Notes under the pieces: model-generated | What the model was told of the DNA's origin: nothing | Databases searched by the model: none | The model's input: the letters and a program-made list of their open reading frames with translations, nothing else | Position numbers and translations under genes: made by a program | Assembly: GCA_023228285.1 (NCBI GenBank) | Contig: JALOBM010000029.1 | Span: 1-26,661 of the forward strand | Length of the DNA stretch: 26,661 bases | From: Candidatus Cloacimonadota bacterium | GTDB lineage: Bacteria > Cloacimonadota > Cloacimonadia > Cloacimonadales > Cloacimonadaceae | Direction: 5' to 3' | Part shown: piece by piece, positions 16,279-25,277 of the stretch | Layout of the letters: every line of letters begins with the position of its first letter | Position numbering within the stretch: the stretch's first letter is position 1

Positions 16279-19200
16279 ATGCTAAGGGGGCCTGCATTTC
16301 AACGCGATGAGCAGGAGCGGTTAAAAAAGACCATCGATATGGTCACGCGTCTCTATGTGCATATATTAAAGAACGATAACCGCATATCCAGTACCGAAAT
16401 AAACATCCTCTACTCGCTGTTGACCAATCTTTTTGCGCAGGTGGACGTATCCTGGGAAGCCTATGTAAGGCAGATCGTTGACAGCGATTATAACATCAAT
16501 GAAGTACTTACCTATCTGGATCGGCATCTATCCGTCTTCGATAAGATTCGCATCATTCAATCCCTGATAATCATGGCAAAGACCGAAGAAGATTTTGCCA
16601 TATCGGAGCTTACGGAGATCATGGAACTGGGGAAAAGCCTCAATATCTCCACCGATCAGTTCCTACCTCTCATAGATCATTTCGAGCACAATCTCAGTAG
16701 TCCTGCCAGCATCAGTTGCCGCCATCACCTTAGTCACATCAGACACTCTGTATTCTCGGATTACGTGGTCTTTGGTTCCAGTACTACAGCGGATGTCGCT
16801 TTCCGGGACGAAAGCCTGAATCCCTATGAATGTGCCATATATGCCATCGATAAACATCTGTTTCTCAGTATCTCTGCCAGCAGTAATGTACATCTGAATG
16901 GCAATCCCGTAGCGGTAAACTCCATAATCCTGCTCAATAAAGAGAGCTATATCAGCCTGAAGGATAGAGATTACTTTTATAGCTGCCTGGAGAAGATGTA
17001 TTTCCTGCGCGATGAAGAAGATGACATAGTCTTCCGCAAAAGCACTTACGATTTCACTGTGCACAAGAGCCAGAATTCATACAGCTTCCTGGTATCTGGG
17101 GGATCTGTGGCTCTGAATGGCAAAGAAATGTCTCATGGCCGGCGCTACGATGTCTTTTTTGATGATACCATACAGATCAGAGGATACGCACCCTTCCATC
17201 TGGGTATGGTAATAGAGCACCGTTCCATCATTGGTGTAGAGGATTATGTTCCCCAAAAGCTGTATATCCGCTTTGACAAAGGCTTCTTTAACACAAGCCG
17301 GGAAGATAGCGACAAGAGCATTACGGTAATCGAATTGCGTGGCGGCAATTATTATGTGCTTCCCCCAAAAAAGGGATTCAACATCTTCGTGAACCGAAAG
17401 ATGGTTACCGAAGCAAGCCCGATAAATCTAAATAAAGACATTATTACCATAGGGAAACGTAACTTCCGCATCAACAACCTCTATGACCTCATTGAAACAC
17501 CATTTGAGATTGAAAGAATTACTGTAACCGACATCAAGCACTATTTTCCAGATGGCAAGTTGGCATTGGATTCTATATCATTTGAGGCTCAACGAGGACA
17601 ATTGATAGCCATTATGGGACAAAGCGGATGCGGTAAATCCACTCTCACGAAGGTGCTTTCCACTGAGATCAATCCCAGCTACGGACAGATTACCATCGAT
17701 GGAAAAAACCTCTATTCAAACATCAACTACTTCCTGGAACACATGGCTTATGTACCTCAGGATGACCTGCTGTATCCCAATCTCAGCGTTTACGAAAACC
17801 TCTGGTATAGAATTCGTCTGCGTATGCCCCACATCCAACCGGCTCTATTGAGACAAAAAGTAAACAACATCCTGAACCAGGTGGGGCTCAATCATCATCG
17901 GGATACTATCGTGGGTGAATTCAAAAAGAAGAATCTCAGCGGCGGAGAACGCAAGCGATTGAACATTGCCTTGGAACTGCTCTTTGAACCTACCATTATC
18001 ATCTGCGACGAACCTACCAGCGGGCTTTCGTTCAATGATGCCGAGCAAATCATCGACATCCTGACCACACTCTGTGTGCAAGGAAAGATCGTGATCATTA
18101 CCATCCATCAGCCCAACAGCAGTATCTACCGTAAGTTTGACAGGGTATTGATGATGGATATGGGCGGTGTTCTGGCATTCTATGGTAATCCCACGGAGAG
18201 TTTCCCCTATTTTGACGAAGAACTAAGCCAATTGACTATTCGCCGGGCTGAGATCGAAAGAAAAAGGCAATTAATGACCTCGGACTACTTCTACGACATC
18301 ATCACTTACCCTGAATATACTATCAGAGGTGAACATGTGTATGAGCAATCCCAAAAACAGATACAGCAAAAACGCAGATTCCCACCGGACTATTGGAGAG
18401 ACAAGTTTAAGCGTAAGATGCTGTTTGAACTCATTCAAAGCGACACCTCGGATAGCAGTCAGAGCACTGCCGGCTTCAAACGTTTAAAGAAACGACTGGG
18501 GCCGCGCTCGTATCTGATAAGTCTTTGGAACTTTGTATCACGCAGTTTTCTCATGAAAATCCGCAATACAAGCAACAATCTCATCACGTTCATTGAAGCT
18601 CCTCTTTTGGGACTCATCATCTCCTTTATCCTGAGGCACACGACCAGCGATAGCTATTCTTATCATAACAACAACAATATCTTTATCTACATCTTTGTGT
18701 CCATCATCGCTTTCATTTTCCTGGGTATGTCAAACTCCATCGAAGAGATCCTCAGCGAGCGCAAGATCATCGTGAGAGAACGGCTGATGAATCTGAGGAT
18801 GAGTAGCTACCAATTGTCCAAATTATGCGTTTTAGCCCTGTTTGGGCTCATTCAAGCCATTCTGTATCACTTTATAGCAGCGTTGGTCTTGAACATCCGC
18901 GGACTGTCGTTTACCAGCGTGCTGTACTTTTTCCTGGCCTCACTGATAGGAAACTCACTGGGTTTACTCACCTCGACTTTCATCAAGGAAAATCGCGCAA
19001 TCATCAATATCCTTCCCCTCGTTCTGATTCCTCAGATTATCTTTGGAGGAGCCGTTATCGAATTTGAGCGCATGAATAGAAATTTAAAGCTTTACGAAAA
19101 GCACCCTGTGCCAGAAGTAGTACAGTTAATCCCCTCGCGCTGGCTTTTTGAAGGACTCACTACTTCCTATGCCAAAAACACCAAATTCCACAGAGCTTTA

Positions 19201-19545
19201 GCGCGGGTGCAAAAAAAGGAATTGACATATTTACAGAATTACAGGAGTGCTTCCATTAGTCATAACGAGTTCCAAACCAAGCGCTCTGAGATATATTATG
19301 CCAAAACCCGGATCGCCGAGAGATGGGACCCAAATAAAGTCATGAATTCTTACCTGAACTCTGCTGTAAGCATGATGGATGGCAGAGTTTTGAATAGTAA
19401 TAGGAACGAGTTTCTTTCCAGTTATAAACTACTGGGTAAAAAGCGGCATCGTACCTGGACTTTCAACGCTCTGGTAATCTTGTTTTACGCTTTGGGCTTG
19501 AACTTGATTACCTGGATAAAACTAAAGTATTTATTTAAAGATTGA
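16279..19545 (+). CDS. TerB/FHA-like/ABCG-type transporter fusion
   Basis: Large membrane protein of 1088 residues. About 10-140 is an all-helical region resembling TerB. Three FHA-like beta segments follow, at roughly 160-245, 250-318 and 330-410; each ends in an NG/NR...I.I-type FHA tail. About 415-650 is an ABC ATPase with Walker A GQSGCGKST (447-455), Q-loop YVPQDD, signature LSGGE (553-557), Walker B ending in D577-E578 and H-loop H610. The C-terminus is an ABC2-type permease with about six TM helices and a long external loop before the last one, an ABCG-like half transporter that would dimerise. In the first FHA segment the usual phosphothreonine-binding Arg, Ser and His are replaced (FGSS, N181, E184), so classic pThr binding is doubtful. 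Export substrate unknown. The start ATG has AGGATGG upstream. Confidence 0.88.
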   Translation: MLRGPAFQRDEQERLKKTIDMVTRLYVHILKNDNRISSTEINILYSLLTNLFAQVDVSWEAYVRQIVDSDYNINEVLTYLDRHLSVFDKIRIIQSLIIMAKTEEDFAISELTEIMELGKSLNISTDQFLPLIDHFEHNLSSPASISCRHHLSHIRHSVFSDYVVFGSSTTADVAFRDESLNPYECAIYAIDKHLFLSISASSNVHLNGNPVAVNSIILLNKESYISLKDRDYFYSCLEKMYFLRDEEDDIVFRKSTYDFTVHKSQNSYSFLVSGGSVALNGKEMSHGRRYDVFFDDTIQIRGYAPFHLGMVIEHRSIIGVEDYVPQKLYIRFDKGFFNTSREDSDKSITVIELRGGNYYVLPPKKGFNIFVNRKMVTEASPINLNKDIITIGKRNFRINNLYDLIETPFEIERITVTDIKHYFPDGKLALDSISFEAQRGQLIAIMGQSGCGKSTLTKVLSTEINPSYGQITIDGKNLYSNINYFLEHMAYVPQDDLLYPNLSVYENLWYRIRLRMPHIQPALLRQKVNNILNQVGLNHHRDTIVGEFKKKNLSGGERKRLNIALELLFEPTIIICDEPTSGLSFNDAEQIIDILTTLCVQGKIVIITIHQPNSSIYRKFDRVLMMDMGGVLAFYGNPTESFPYFDEELSQLTIRRAEIERKRQLMTSDYFYDIITYPEYTIRGEHVYEQSQKQIQQKRRFPPDYWRDKFKRKMLFELIQSDTSDSSQSTAGFKRLKKRLGPRSYLISLWNFVSRSFLMKIRNTSNNLITFIEAPLLGLIISFILRHTTSDSYSYHNNNNIFIYIFVSIIAFIFLGMSNSIEEILSERKIIVRERLMNLRMSSYQLSKLCVLALFGLIQAILYHFIAALVLNIRGLSFTSVLYFFLASLIGNSLGLLTSTFIKENRAIINILPLVLIPQIIFGGAVIEFERMNRNLKLYEKHPVPEVVQLIPSRWLFEGLTTSYAKNTKFHRALARVQKKELTYLQNYRSASISHNEFQTKRSEIYYAKTRIAERWDPNKVMNSYLNSAVSMMDGRVLNSNRNEFLSSYKLLGKKRHRTWTFNALVILFYALGLNLITWIKLKYLFKD

Positions 19546-19556
19546 GGAGTGATAAC

Positions 19557-20354
19557 ATGAAAACTCGTTTGATAATTGTAACGGTATTGATCCTGATGCT
19601 GTTTTCTTTTGCCTGCAAGAAAAAGGCTGGACAAATCCCAGATCAGGAGATGGCTGAACAGATAACCACTTTTGCTCCGCTGCCTTCCTTCAAAGAAGTG
19701 TACAGCACCTTGGATCAGGTTCAGGTAAAAGATATCGCTGCCGCAGTTCCTGCTACCACATACAAAGCCAAGCAGGAAGAAGTGCGCAACGCCTTTTCAC
19801 TGGGTTTGCTTACCGCTGATGCAGTTTTGGCCACCAAAGGCCGCAATAAAAGCAAGCTCAGCGACATCTCTGCTCAGATGATGACTCTCACCGAACTCTT
19901 GGGGCTCGAAAGTGAGGTCAATCGCCTTGGCGACGACATGAAGACCATGATCGAAAAGGAAGAATGGGACAATCTGGATAAAGCCCTTGACGCTCATAAA
20001 GAAGAAGTGGAGATAAAGCTTTGGGAAAGCGAGAACTTCGACAACTACACCCTGATGCTGATGGGGGGTTGGATCGAAGCCGCAAATCGCATCGCCTGGC
20101 TGATAAACCAGAACTATAGCGCTGAACGCACTAAAGTACTGGCCCAAAAAGGAACCTTCAATCATTTGCTGAACAATCTGAAGCAAATCAAGACTGAGTA
20201 CATCGTAGAGCAAGATGCTTTTATAAAAGCAGTAAGCACTACCGAAGAGCTGAAGAATCTCATCGATCATGATCTGGACTCAACCTACACCAAAGAACAA
20301 ATTGCTGAGATTATCGCCAAAACTGACGCCATCAAGGCGGCTTTTCAAGAATAA
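19557..20354 (+). CDS. Helical lipoprotein of unknown function
   Basis: Predicted lipoprotein of 265 residues. The signal segment MKTRLIIVTVLILMLFSFAC ends at Cys20 followed by KKK. The lipobox (SFAC) is slightly unusual at -3, which is tolerated in some phyla. The rest is almost wholly alpha-helical and charged, with no TM helix and no motif I recognise; a short GGWIEAANRIAWLINQNY stretch stands out as the most conserved-looking core. ATG 19557 is preferred: GGAG lies 7 nt upstream, while the longer frame starts with TTG inside the ABC gene's stop. Tight spacing (12 bp) after the ABC gene suggests a periplasmic or outer-membrane partner for that transporter (inference). A hairpin terminator follows. 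Confidence 0.75.
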   Translation: MKTRLIIVTVLILMLFSFACKKKAGQIPDQEMAEQITTFAPLPSFKEVYSTLDQVQVKDIAAAVPATTYKAKQEEVRNAFSLGLLTADAVLATKGRNKSKLSDISAQMMTLTELLGLESEVNRLGDDMKTMIEKEEWDNLDKALDAHKEEVEIKLWESENFDNYTLMLMGGWIEAANRIAWLINQNYSAERTKVLAQKGTFNHLLNNLKQIKTEYIVEQDAFIKAVSTTEELKNLIDHDLDSTYTKEQIAEIIAKTDAIKAAFQE

Positions 20355-20379
20355 ACCCTGATGCATCCTTTAACGCGGC

Positions 20380-20414
20380 AATCCCGGAACCAGCAAATCA
20401 CTGATTCCGGGATT
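20380..20414 (+). terminator. Hairpin terminator after the lipoprotein gene
   Basis: A 10-bp perfect stem AATCCCGGAA / TTCCGGGATT (20380-20389, 20405-20414) is extended inward, after one mismatch, by CAG/CTG. It is followed 6 nt later by TTTT. It lies 25 bp after the lipoprotein stop and separates that unit from the four-gene membrane cassette, which therefore probably has its own promoter within 20415-20470. Confidence 0.75.
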
Positions 20415-20477
20415 ACGCTATTTTAAGCATAATTCATCAGATATAAGCATCGATCTGTAAACTAAAGGAGACTGCCT

Positions 20478-21572
20478 ATGAGACTTGGTATGGTCTTTGT
20501 TTTACTGATTTTCAGTTGTTTATTGTGTGCCAACAGCTTTATCGCCCAAGACAGCCCCTGGGATGACGGCAGAGCTGTGGATCTGAGCTGGGAACTCAGC
20601 CCAATGACCCGTCAAGTAAGCATTCAACGGGTTAATGAAGAAGGGCTACTGGTAGATGTGCACAAATCCACTCTTGCCAAAGGCTCATTTACGGATAACA
20701 ATCTGGAATCAAACGAAACTTACAGATATCGCCTAACAGCGGATTTTGCCAATGACAACCTGGTATTGATGACTGAAGCTACCACGGTAGAGCAGTGGTT
20801 CGCCTTTCGTAAGCTTGGCTTTTTGTTGCTGCTGTTGGTTTTATCCTGCGCTATCCTCTACTACATCCATGCCGCCAGAAAGGGCAAGGACTTCTTCATT
20901 CGCCGCATTGCTGGACTGGACAGCATGGAAGAAGCTATAGGCCGTGCCACGGAAAAAGGACGCCCTATTCTATATGTGCCGGGAATCAGTGATCTGGACG
21001 ATATCCAAACCATTGCCAGCCTTACCATCCTCAGTCACTTAGCTGAGCGCAGCGCAGAATACAACACCGAGCTAATCGTACCCTGCCGTTTCTCAATGGT
21101 TCTTTCTGCTGCCAAAGAAGTAGTGAAAGAGGCATACATCAAAGCGGGAAGACCAGATGCATACAAGGCAGACAACGTGTTTTACCTCACTGACGACCAG
21201 TTTGGCTTTGTCGCAGGTATAGACGGCATCATGTTACGAGAAAAACCAGCCGCAAACTTCTTTATGGGCTCTTTTTATGCAGAATCCCTGATACTGGCCG
21301 AGACCGGTTTTGCTACGGGTGCCATACAGACTGCTGGAACCGCTCAAGCTCACCAATTGCCATTCTTTGTTGTCAGTTGCGACTATACTCTCATTGGTGA
21401 AGAGCTCTTCGCAGCATCCGCATATCTATCCAAAGATCCCCAGCAACTGGGCAGCCTGAAGGGGCACGACTTTGGCAAATTGATGGTTATCCTGCTTATA
21501 ATAATCGGAGTAATCCTGCAGATACTGGGCATCTCCGCTCTCAAGGACTTCATCGCTGGAGCTGCATCATGA
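20478..21572 (+). CDS. DUF6754-like membrane protein (cassette gene 1)
   Basis: Membrane protein of 364 residues that opens a four-gene cassette. A signal peptide is at about 1-22 and an FN3-like beta domain at about 27-102 (AVDLSWELSP...SNETYRYRLTA). TM1 at 112-131 is followed by basic HAARKGKDFFIRR, which by the positive-inside rule puts residues 132-333 in the cytoplasm, and TM2 is at 334-352. The cytosolic part has alternating strands and helices (GRPILYVPGISDLDDIQTIASLTIL; VPCRFSMVLSAAKEVVKEAY) with conserved-looking Gly-rich segments (AETGFATGAIQTAGTAQAHQLPFF). I recall this layout as the uncharacterised DUF6754 family; no catalytic motif is recognised. AAAGGAG sits 7 nt before the start. 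The stop overlaps the next gene (ATGA). Confidence 0.78.
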   Translation: MRLGMVFVLLIFSCLLCANSFIAQDSPWDDGRAVDLSWELSPMTRQVSIQRVNEEGLLVDVHKSTLAKGSFTDNNLESNETYRYRLTADFANDNLVLMTEATTVEQWFAFRKLGFLLLLLVLSCAILYYIHAARKGKDFFIRRIAGLDSMEEAIGRATEKGRPILYVPGISDLDDIQTIASLTILSHLAERSAEYNTELIVPCRFSMVLSAAKEVVKEAYIKAGRPDAYKADNVFYLTDDQFGFVAGIDGIMLREKPAANFFMGSFYAESLILAETGFATGAIQTAGTAQAHQLPFFVVSCDYTLIGEELFAASAYLSKDPQQLGSLKGHDFGKLMVILLIIIGVILQILGISALKDFIAGAAS

Positions 21573-22267
21573 AGAGATCATTACCGCTTATCCTGGCTTT
21601 TATAGTAGGAGTAATCGTTCTCCTTTCCGAGTTTATCCCCCATCGTCCCTTCAATCAGATCGTCTCCACCTTGGAGAATTGGTTTATGATAATCGCAGGT
21701 TTTGCCATCCTCTTGGGTCAGATCAGTCTGATCCGTATGAATGCCAACAAGATAGCCAACCGTTTACCGGATTGGCAGTACCATCTTGCCGGCTTGGTCA
21801 GCTTCGCTTTGATGTTGATCTTTGGACTCCTGTGGGGCATGCAGGAGACTCCAGGTCTATTGGGTGATGGATCAGGTATTTCCGCCTGGTTGGGAGCAAA
21901 ACCCTTCGATTATCTCTTCGAAAATGCCTATATGCCGCTCTCGGCCACGCTGTTCTCTCTTTTGGCATTTTTCATTGCATCAGCGGCATACAGAGCTTTT
22001 ATCATCCGCAGCCTTGAATCCAACTTACTGATGATAACCGCTGTAATCGTGATTATCGGCCGCACCAGCATCGGCACTATGCTCACCGGATGGCTTCCCG
22101 AATCCCTCAGCTTTTGGCACATCCCAAATCTGGCGGATTTCATCATGGAATACCCCAATTCCGCCGCACAGCGGGCGATCTTGATCTCTGCCGGACTCGG
22201 TATTGTCGGTAGCTCCCTGCGCATCATTTTGGGCATAGAACGCAGCTATCTAGGGGGTGATAAATGA
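21569..22267 (+). CDS. Six-TM membrane protein, unknown (cassette gene 2)
   Basis: Hydrophobic protein of 232 residues with about six TM helices (roughly 5-21, 37-55, 71-90, 119-142, 150-172, 199-218). No transporter or enzyme signature is recognised. The loop between helices 3 and 4 contains a short Gly-rich segment (GDGSGISAWLGAKPFDYLFE). Both ends overlap neighbouring genes by ATGA, so its synthesis is coupled to cassette genes 1 and 3. Together with gene 4 it would provide the membrane core of a complex (inference). Confidence 0.75.
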   Translation: MKRSLPLILAFIVGVIVLLSEFIPHRPFNQIVSTLENWFMIIAGFAILLGQISLIRMNANKIANRLPDWQYHLAGLVSFALMLIFGLLWGMQETPGLLGDGSGISAWLGAKPFDYLFENAYMPLSATLFSLLAFFIASAAYRAFIIRSLESNLLMITAVIVIIGRTSIGTMLTGWLPESLSFWHIPNLADFIMEYPNSAAQRAILISAGLGIVGSSLRIILGIERSYLGGDK

Positions 22268-23088
22268 CACTCTCTGCAGTTATGGAACGTAGAATCATCT
22301 ATACCGTATTGCTCATAGCAGTAGCCCTGCCTCTCATCTTCCCCATCGGCTGGACTACGGAAGTCTCCGAATACACCAACATTGTCTACAGACTGATCGA
22401 AGAAACACCTGAAGACAAAGTGGTGATTGTATCCTTTGACTACGACCCTTCCACGATGACCGAGCTGCAACCGATGGCAGAAGCCATGATTGAACATGCA
22501 TTTATTAAGAATCAAAAGGTAATAGCCACTGCGCTGTGGCCTATGGGCGTTCAGATGGCAGAACAAGCCTTTGATAAAGTGCTCTCATACTATCCCGACA
22601 AACAGCGGGGCATAGACTACGTGAATCTGGGCTACAAAGTAGGCGGAATGGTTACGATCCAAGCCATGGGCAGAAGCCTCAAGGAAGTGTATCCTTCAGA
22701 CAATCAGAATACTGCTTTTGAGGACATCCCTATGTTACAAAACATACACCGTCTAAAGGATATTGCCTGGATCAGCTCCTTATCCAGCGGAGTACCGGGT
22801 ATCAAAGAATGGATGATGGTAGCCCGCGACAACTATCAAGTGCCTGTTACAGGGGGCTGTACAGCCATCAGCGCTCCGGGATTTTTCCCTTACGTGAATG
22901 AACAGCGCCAGCTCTATGGACTACTGGGAGGGCTTAAAGCCGCCAGTGAATATGAAAGCCTGATCGGCAGACTGGGTCCCGCCACCACCAAGATGGACGC
23001 TCAATCCATAGCTCACTTACTGATCCTGGTATTCATCGCCATCGGCAACATCAAAGCCTATCGCAGCAGAAAAGGGAGGCAGCAATGA
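22264..23088 (+). CDS. Double-anchored extracytoplasmic-domain protein (cassette gene 3)
   Basis: Protein of 274 residues with one TM helix at each end (about 9-28 and 248-263). Basic residues outside both helices (ERR before the first, KAYRSRKGRQQ after the second) place residues 29-247 outside the cytoplasm. That domain alternates strands and helices (KVVIVSFDYDPSTMTELQPM; QKVIATALWPMG; IDYVNLGYKVGG), suggestive of a Rossmann-like alpha/beta fold. It ends in a conserved-looking GGCTAISAPGFFPY block followed by GLLGGLKAASEYE. No known family or catalytic motif is recognised. ATGA overlaps join it to genes 2 and 4, and GGGGGTG precedes the start. Its position suggests the substrate- or ligand-facing part of the cassette's product (inference). 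Confidence 0.75.
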   Translation: MTLSAVMERRIIYTVLLIAVALPLIFPIGWTTEVSEYTNIVYRLIEETPEDKVVIVSFDYDPSTMTELQPMAEAMIEHAFIKNQKVIATALWPMGVQMAEQAFDKVLSYYPDKQRGIDYVNLGYKVGGMVTIQAMGRSLKEVYPSDNQNTAFEDIPMLQNIHRLKDIAWISSLSSGVPGIKEWMMVARDNYQVPVTGGCTAISAPGFFPYVNEQRQLYGLLGGLKAASEYESLIGRLGPATTKMDAQSIAHLLILVFIAIGNIKAYRSRKGRQQ

Positions 23089-23723
23089 TCCATGTAATGC
23101 AAGTATTAGGAATCTGGCTGGCAGCCTTCTTTACTCTGAGTATTTTTAGTTTTCTATACAAAGACAATCCTTTCTACAAATTCTCTGAGCAGGTATTTGT
23201 GGGGCTGTCCGCTGCATATTGGCTGGTGTACATCATTTACTCCATAATGGTACCAAACCTCTTTGCCAAGCTGATTGACGACTTTTTCGGAAACATCGTA
23301 CTACTGATCCCCGCCATTTTAGGCTTGATGATGCTGATGCGCTTGCATCCCAAAACCCAGTGGTTAAGCCGTTACCCCATCTCAATCATGATCGGTACTA
23401 CCGCCGGTATTTCCATGTTGCGCTATATGAAGAGCGACATTCTGGAGCAAGTGACCGCAACGATGATCAATCCTTTTGCAGCCGATAGCACCTCTGGCAT
23501 TGCGGGCAATTTACTACTAATCATCGGTACAATCACTGGAGTCTATTTCTTTTATTTTAGCAAGAAACAGGAAGGCATATATAAAGTCCCGTCCAAGATA
23601 GGAATCTGGTTTCTGATGGTAAGCTTCGGTGCCACATTCGGATACACTGTAATGGCCAGAATCTCGTTGCTCATCGGTCGTCTGGAATTTCTGCTCATGG
23701 ATTGGCTTCACATCATAAAGTAA
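23085..23723 (+). CDS. Six-TM membrane protein, unknown (cassette gene 4)
   Basis: Hydrophobic protein of 212 residues with about six TM helices (roughly 5-23, 37-58, 69-87, 97-110, 140-156, 167-190). The first loop reads YKDNPFYKFSEQVFVGLSAAYWLV, the most distinctive and probably conserved segment. It is unlike cassette gene 2 in sequence, so the two are not obvious paralogues. The start overlaps gene 3 (ATGA), and the stop is 12 bp before the acyl ligase. No family assigned. Confidence 0.75.
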   Translation: MIHVMQVLGIWLAAFFTLSIFSFLYKDNPFYKFSEQVFVGLSAAYWLVYIIYSIMVPNLFAKLIDDFFGNIVLLIPAILGLMMLMRLHPKTQWLSRYPISIMIGTTAGISMLRYMKSDILEQVTATMINPFAADSTSGIAGNLLLIIGTITGVYFFYFSKKQEGIYKVPSKIGIWFLMVSFGATFGYTVMARISLLIGRLEFLLMDWLHIIK

Positions 23724-23735
23724 GGAAAGATAACC

Positions 23736-25277
23736 ATGTTACAACTACATCAACGCTTTATCCAAACTGCTAAACGTTTTCCCAACAGGATTGCTGTATA
23801 CGACAAAGCCACTATGCAGGATTATACTTACTCCAAAATGCTGATTGCCAGCCTGATCTTAAAGGAACACATTGCGAAGATACGGGGAAAATACATCGGG
23901 ATACTGCTCCCAACCGGAGTAGGTGCGATGCTTGCCATCCTGGGCAGCTTGATGAATGGCAAGATACCTGTGATGATAAACTATGCCACTGGAGCTATCG
24001 ACAATTGCCTCTATGCAAGAGAAAAGTGCCAGTTTAAAACAATTATCACCAGCAAGAAGCTTTTGGACAAACTTGGCCTTACACCTATCGACCACATGAT
24101 CTTTGTGGAGGATATCCTGGCCAGCGTCACCCTGCCCACAAAGTTGAAAGCAGCTCTTGTTTCGAAGCTGCCTTTTTTTATCCTCAAAAACATGGTGCAT
24201 CATGGAGACCTCTCCGAGATATCCGTGATTCTTTTCACCAGTGGTAGCGAGAAAGAACCAAAAGCAGTTCAGCTATCCCACCGTAATATCCTGCACAATG
24301 TAAATGCCTTCCCCACCATGATTCCTTTGAACGAGAGTGATGTATTCGCATCCATCCTGCCCATGTTTCATGTCTTCGGTCTCACAGTGGATTTCTGGCT
24401 TCCAGTAACCATAGGCGCCAGTATGCTCACCTACCCGAATCCCTTGGAGTATCGCACTGTTTGCGATTACATCCGCGATTATAAGGTTACTTTCATAGCT
24501 GCAACTCCGGCTTTCTTCTATGGCTATCTACAGAAATCCCAACCGGGGGATTTTGCTTCTGTAAAGATCGCTATTGCCGGAGCGGACAAACTTCCGGAAA
24601 AGGTCTATGAAGGATACCTTACAAAGCATAATCTCACTGTCCTGGAAGGATACGGCACTACCGAAACCAGCCCAGTAATCTCCACCTGCTATCCCGGTCA
24701 TCACAAGCCCGGCAGCATCGGCAAACCGGTGCCAAACACCCAGGTGCGGATACTCGATATAAACACAGATAAGATACTGGGACCCAATAAAGAAGGGAAG
24801 ATACTGGTAAAGGGCGATCTGGTTATGGAAGGCTATCTACACGATATCGAACAAACCTCGTTCAGAATCCGCAATGGCTGGTATGATACCGGAGACATTG
24901 GTTTAATCGACGATGATGGTTATTTATACCATAAAGGGCGCCTCAAACGCTTTGTTAAAGTAGGTGGTGAGATGGTCTCGCTGGTAAAAGTAGAAGAACT
25001 CCTCACCGATGTCTTGCCCGATGACCTGATCTGCTGTGTGGTTGACATTCCCAATCCCACTAAAGGCGCAGATGTGGTCGCAGCAGTAGCAAACGGTGAT
25101 TTTGATGTGCATAAAGTGCTGAAACAGTTAAAGAAGGAATTGCCCTCGATTGCAATTCCCAAACAGTTTTATGTAATCGAAGACATCCCCATGATGGCAA
25201 GCGGTAAAGTGAACTTCCGTGAAGTTGAAAAGATCGTCCGAGACAAGATTTCAAATAAAAATGATGCAGATAAGTGA
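23736..25277 (+). CDS. AMP-forming acyl ligase (acyl-CoA/acyl-ACP synthetase-like)
   Basis: Cytosolic or membrane-associated ANL-superfamily enzyme of 513 residues that activates a carboxylic acid with ATP to an acyl-adenylate and then a thioester. Visible motifs are the P-loop LFTSGSE (166-172), YGTTETSP (306-313), YDTGDIG (383-389), the hinge region GRLKRFVKVGGEMVS, and the C-terminal catalytic Lys in SGKVNF (K491). The sequence around the P-loop and hinge resembles the ligase half of Aas (2-acyl-glycerophosphoethanolamine acyltransferase/acyl-ACP synthetase), so a fatty acid is a likely substrate, but no acyltransferase domain is present. The usual KG after the P-loop is altered (EKEPKAVQ). 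It is preceded by an AAGGA site and overlaps the aldolase gene by 17 bp. Confidence 0.9.
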   Translation: MLQLHQRFIQTAKRFPNRIAVYDKATMQDYTYSKMLIASLILKEHIAKIRGKYIGILLPTGVGAMLAILGSLMNGKIPVMINYATGAIDNCLYAREKCQFKTIITSKKLLDKLGLTPIDHMIFVEDILASVTLPTKLKAALVSKLPFFILKNMVHHGDLSEISVILFTSGSEKEPKAVQLSHRNILHNVNAFPTMIPLNESDVFASILPMFHVFGLTVDFWLPVTIGASMLTYPNPLEYRTVCDYIRDYKVTFIAATPAFFYGYLQKSQPGDFASVKIAIAGADKLPEKVYEGYLTKHNLTVLEGYGTTETSPVISTCYPGHHKPGSIGKPVPNTQVRILDINTDKILGPNKEGKILVKGDLVMEGYLHDIEQTSFRIRNGWYDTGDIGLIDDDGYLYHKGRLKRFVKVGGEMVSLVKVEELLTDVLPDDLICCVVDIPNPTKGADVVAAVANGDFDVHKVLKQLKKELPSIAIPKQFYVIEDIPMMASGKVNFREVEKIVRDKISNKNDADK

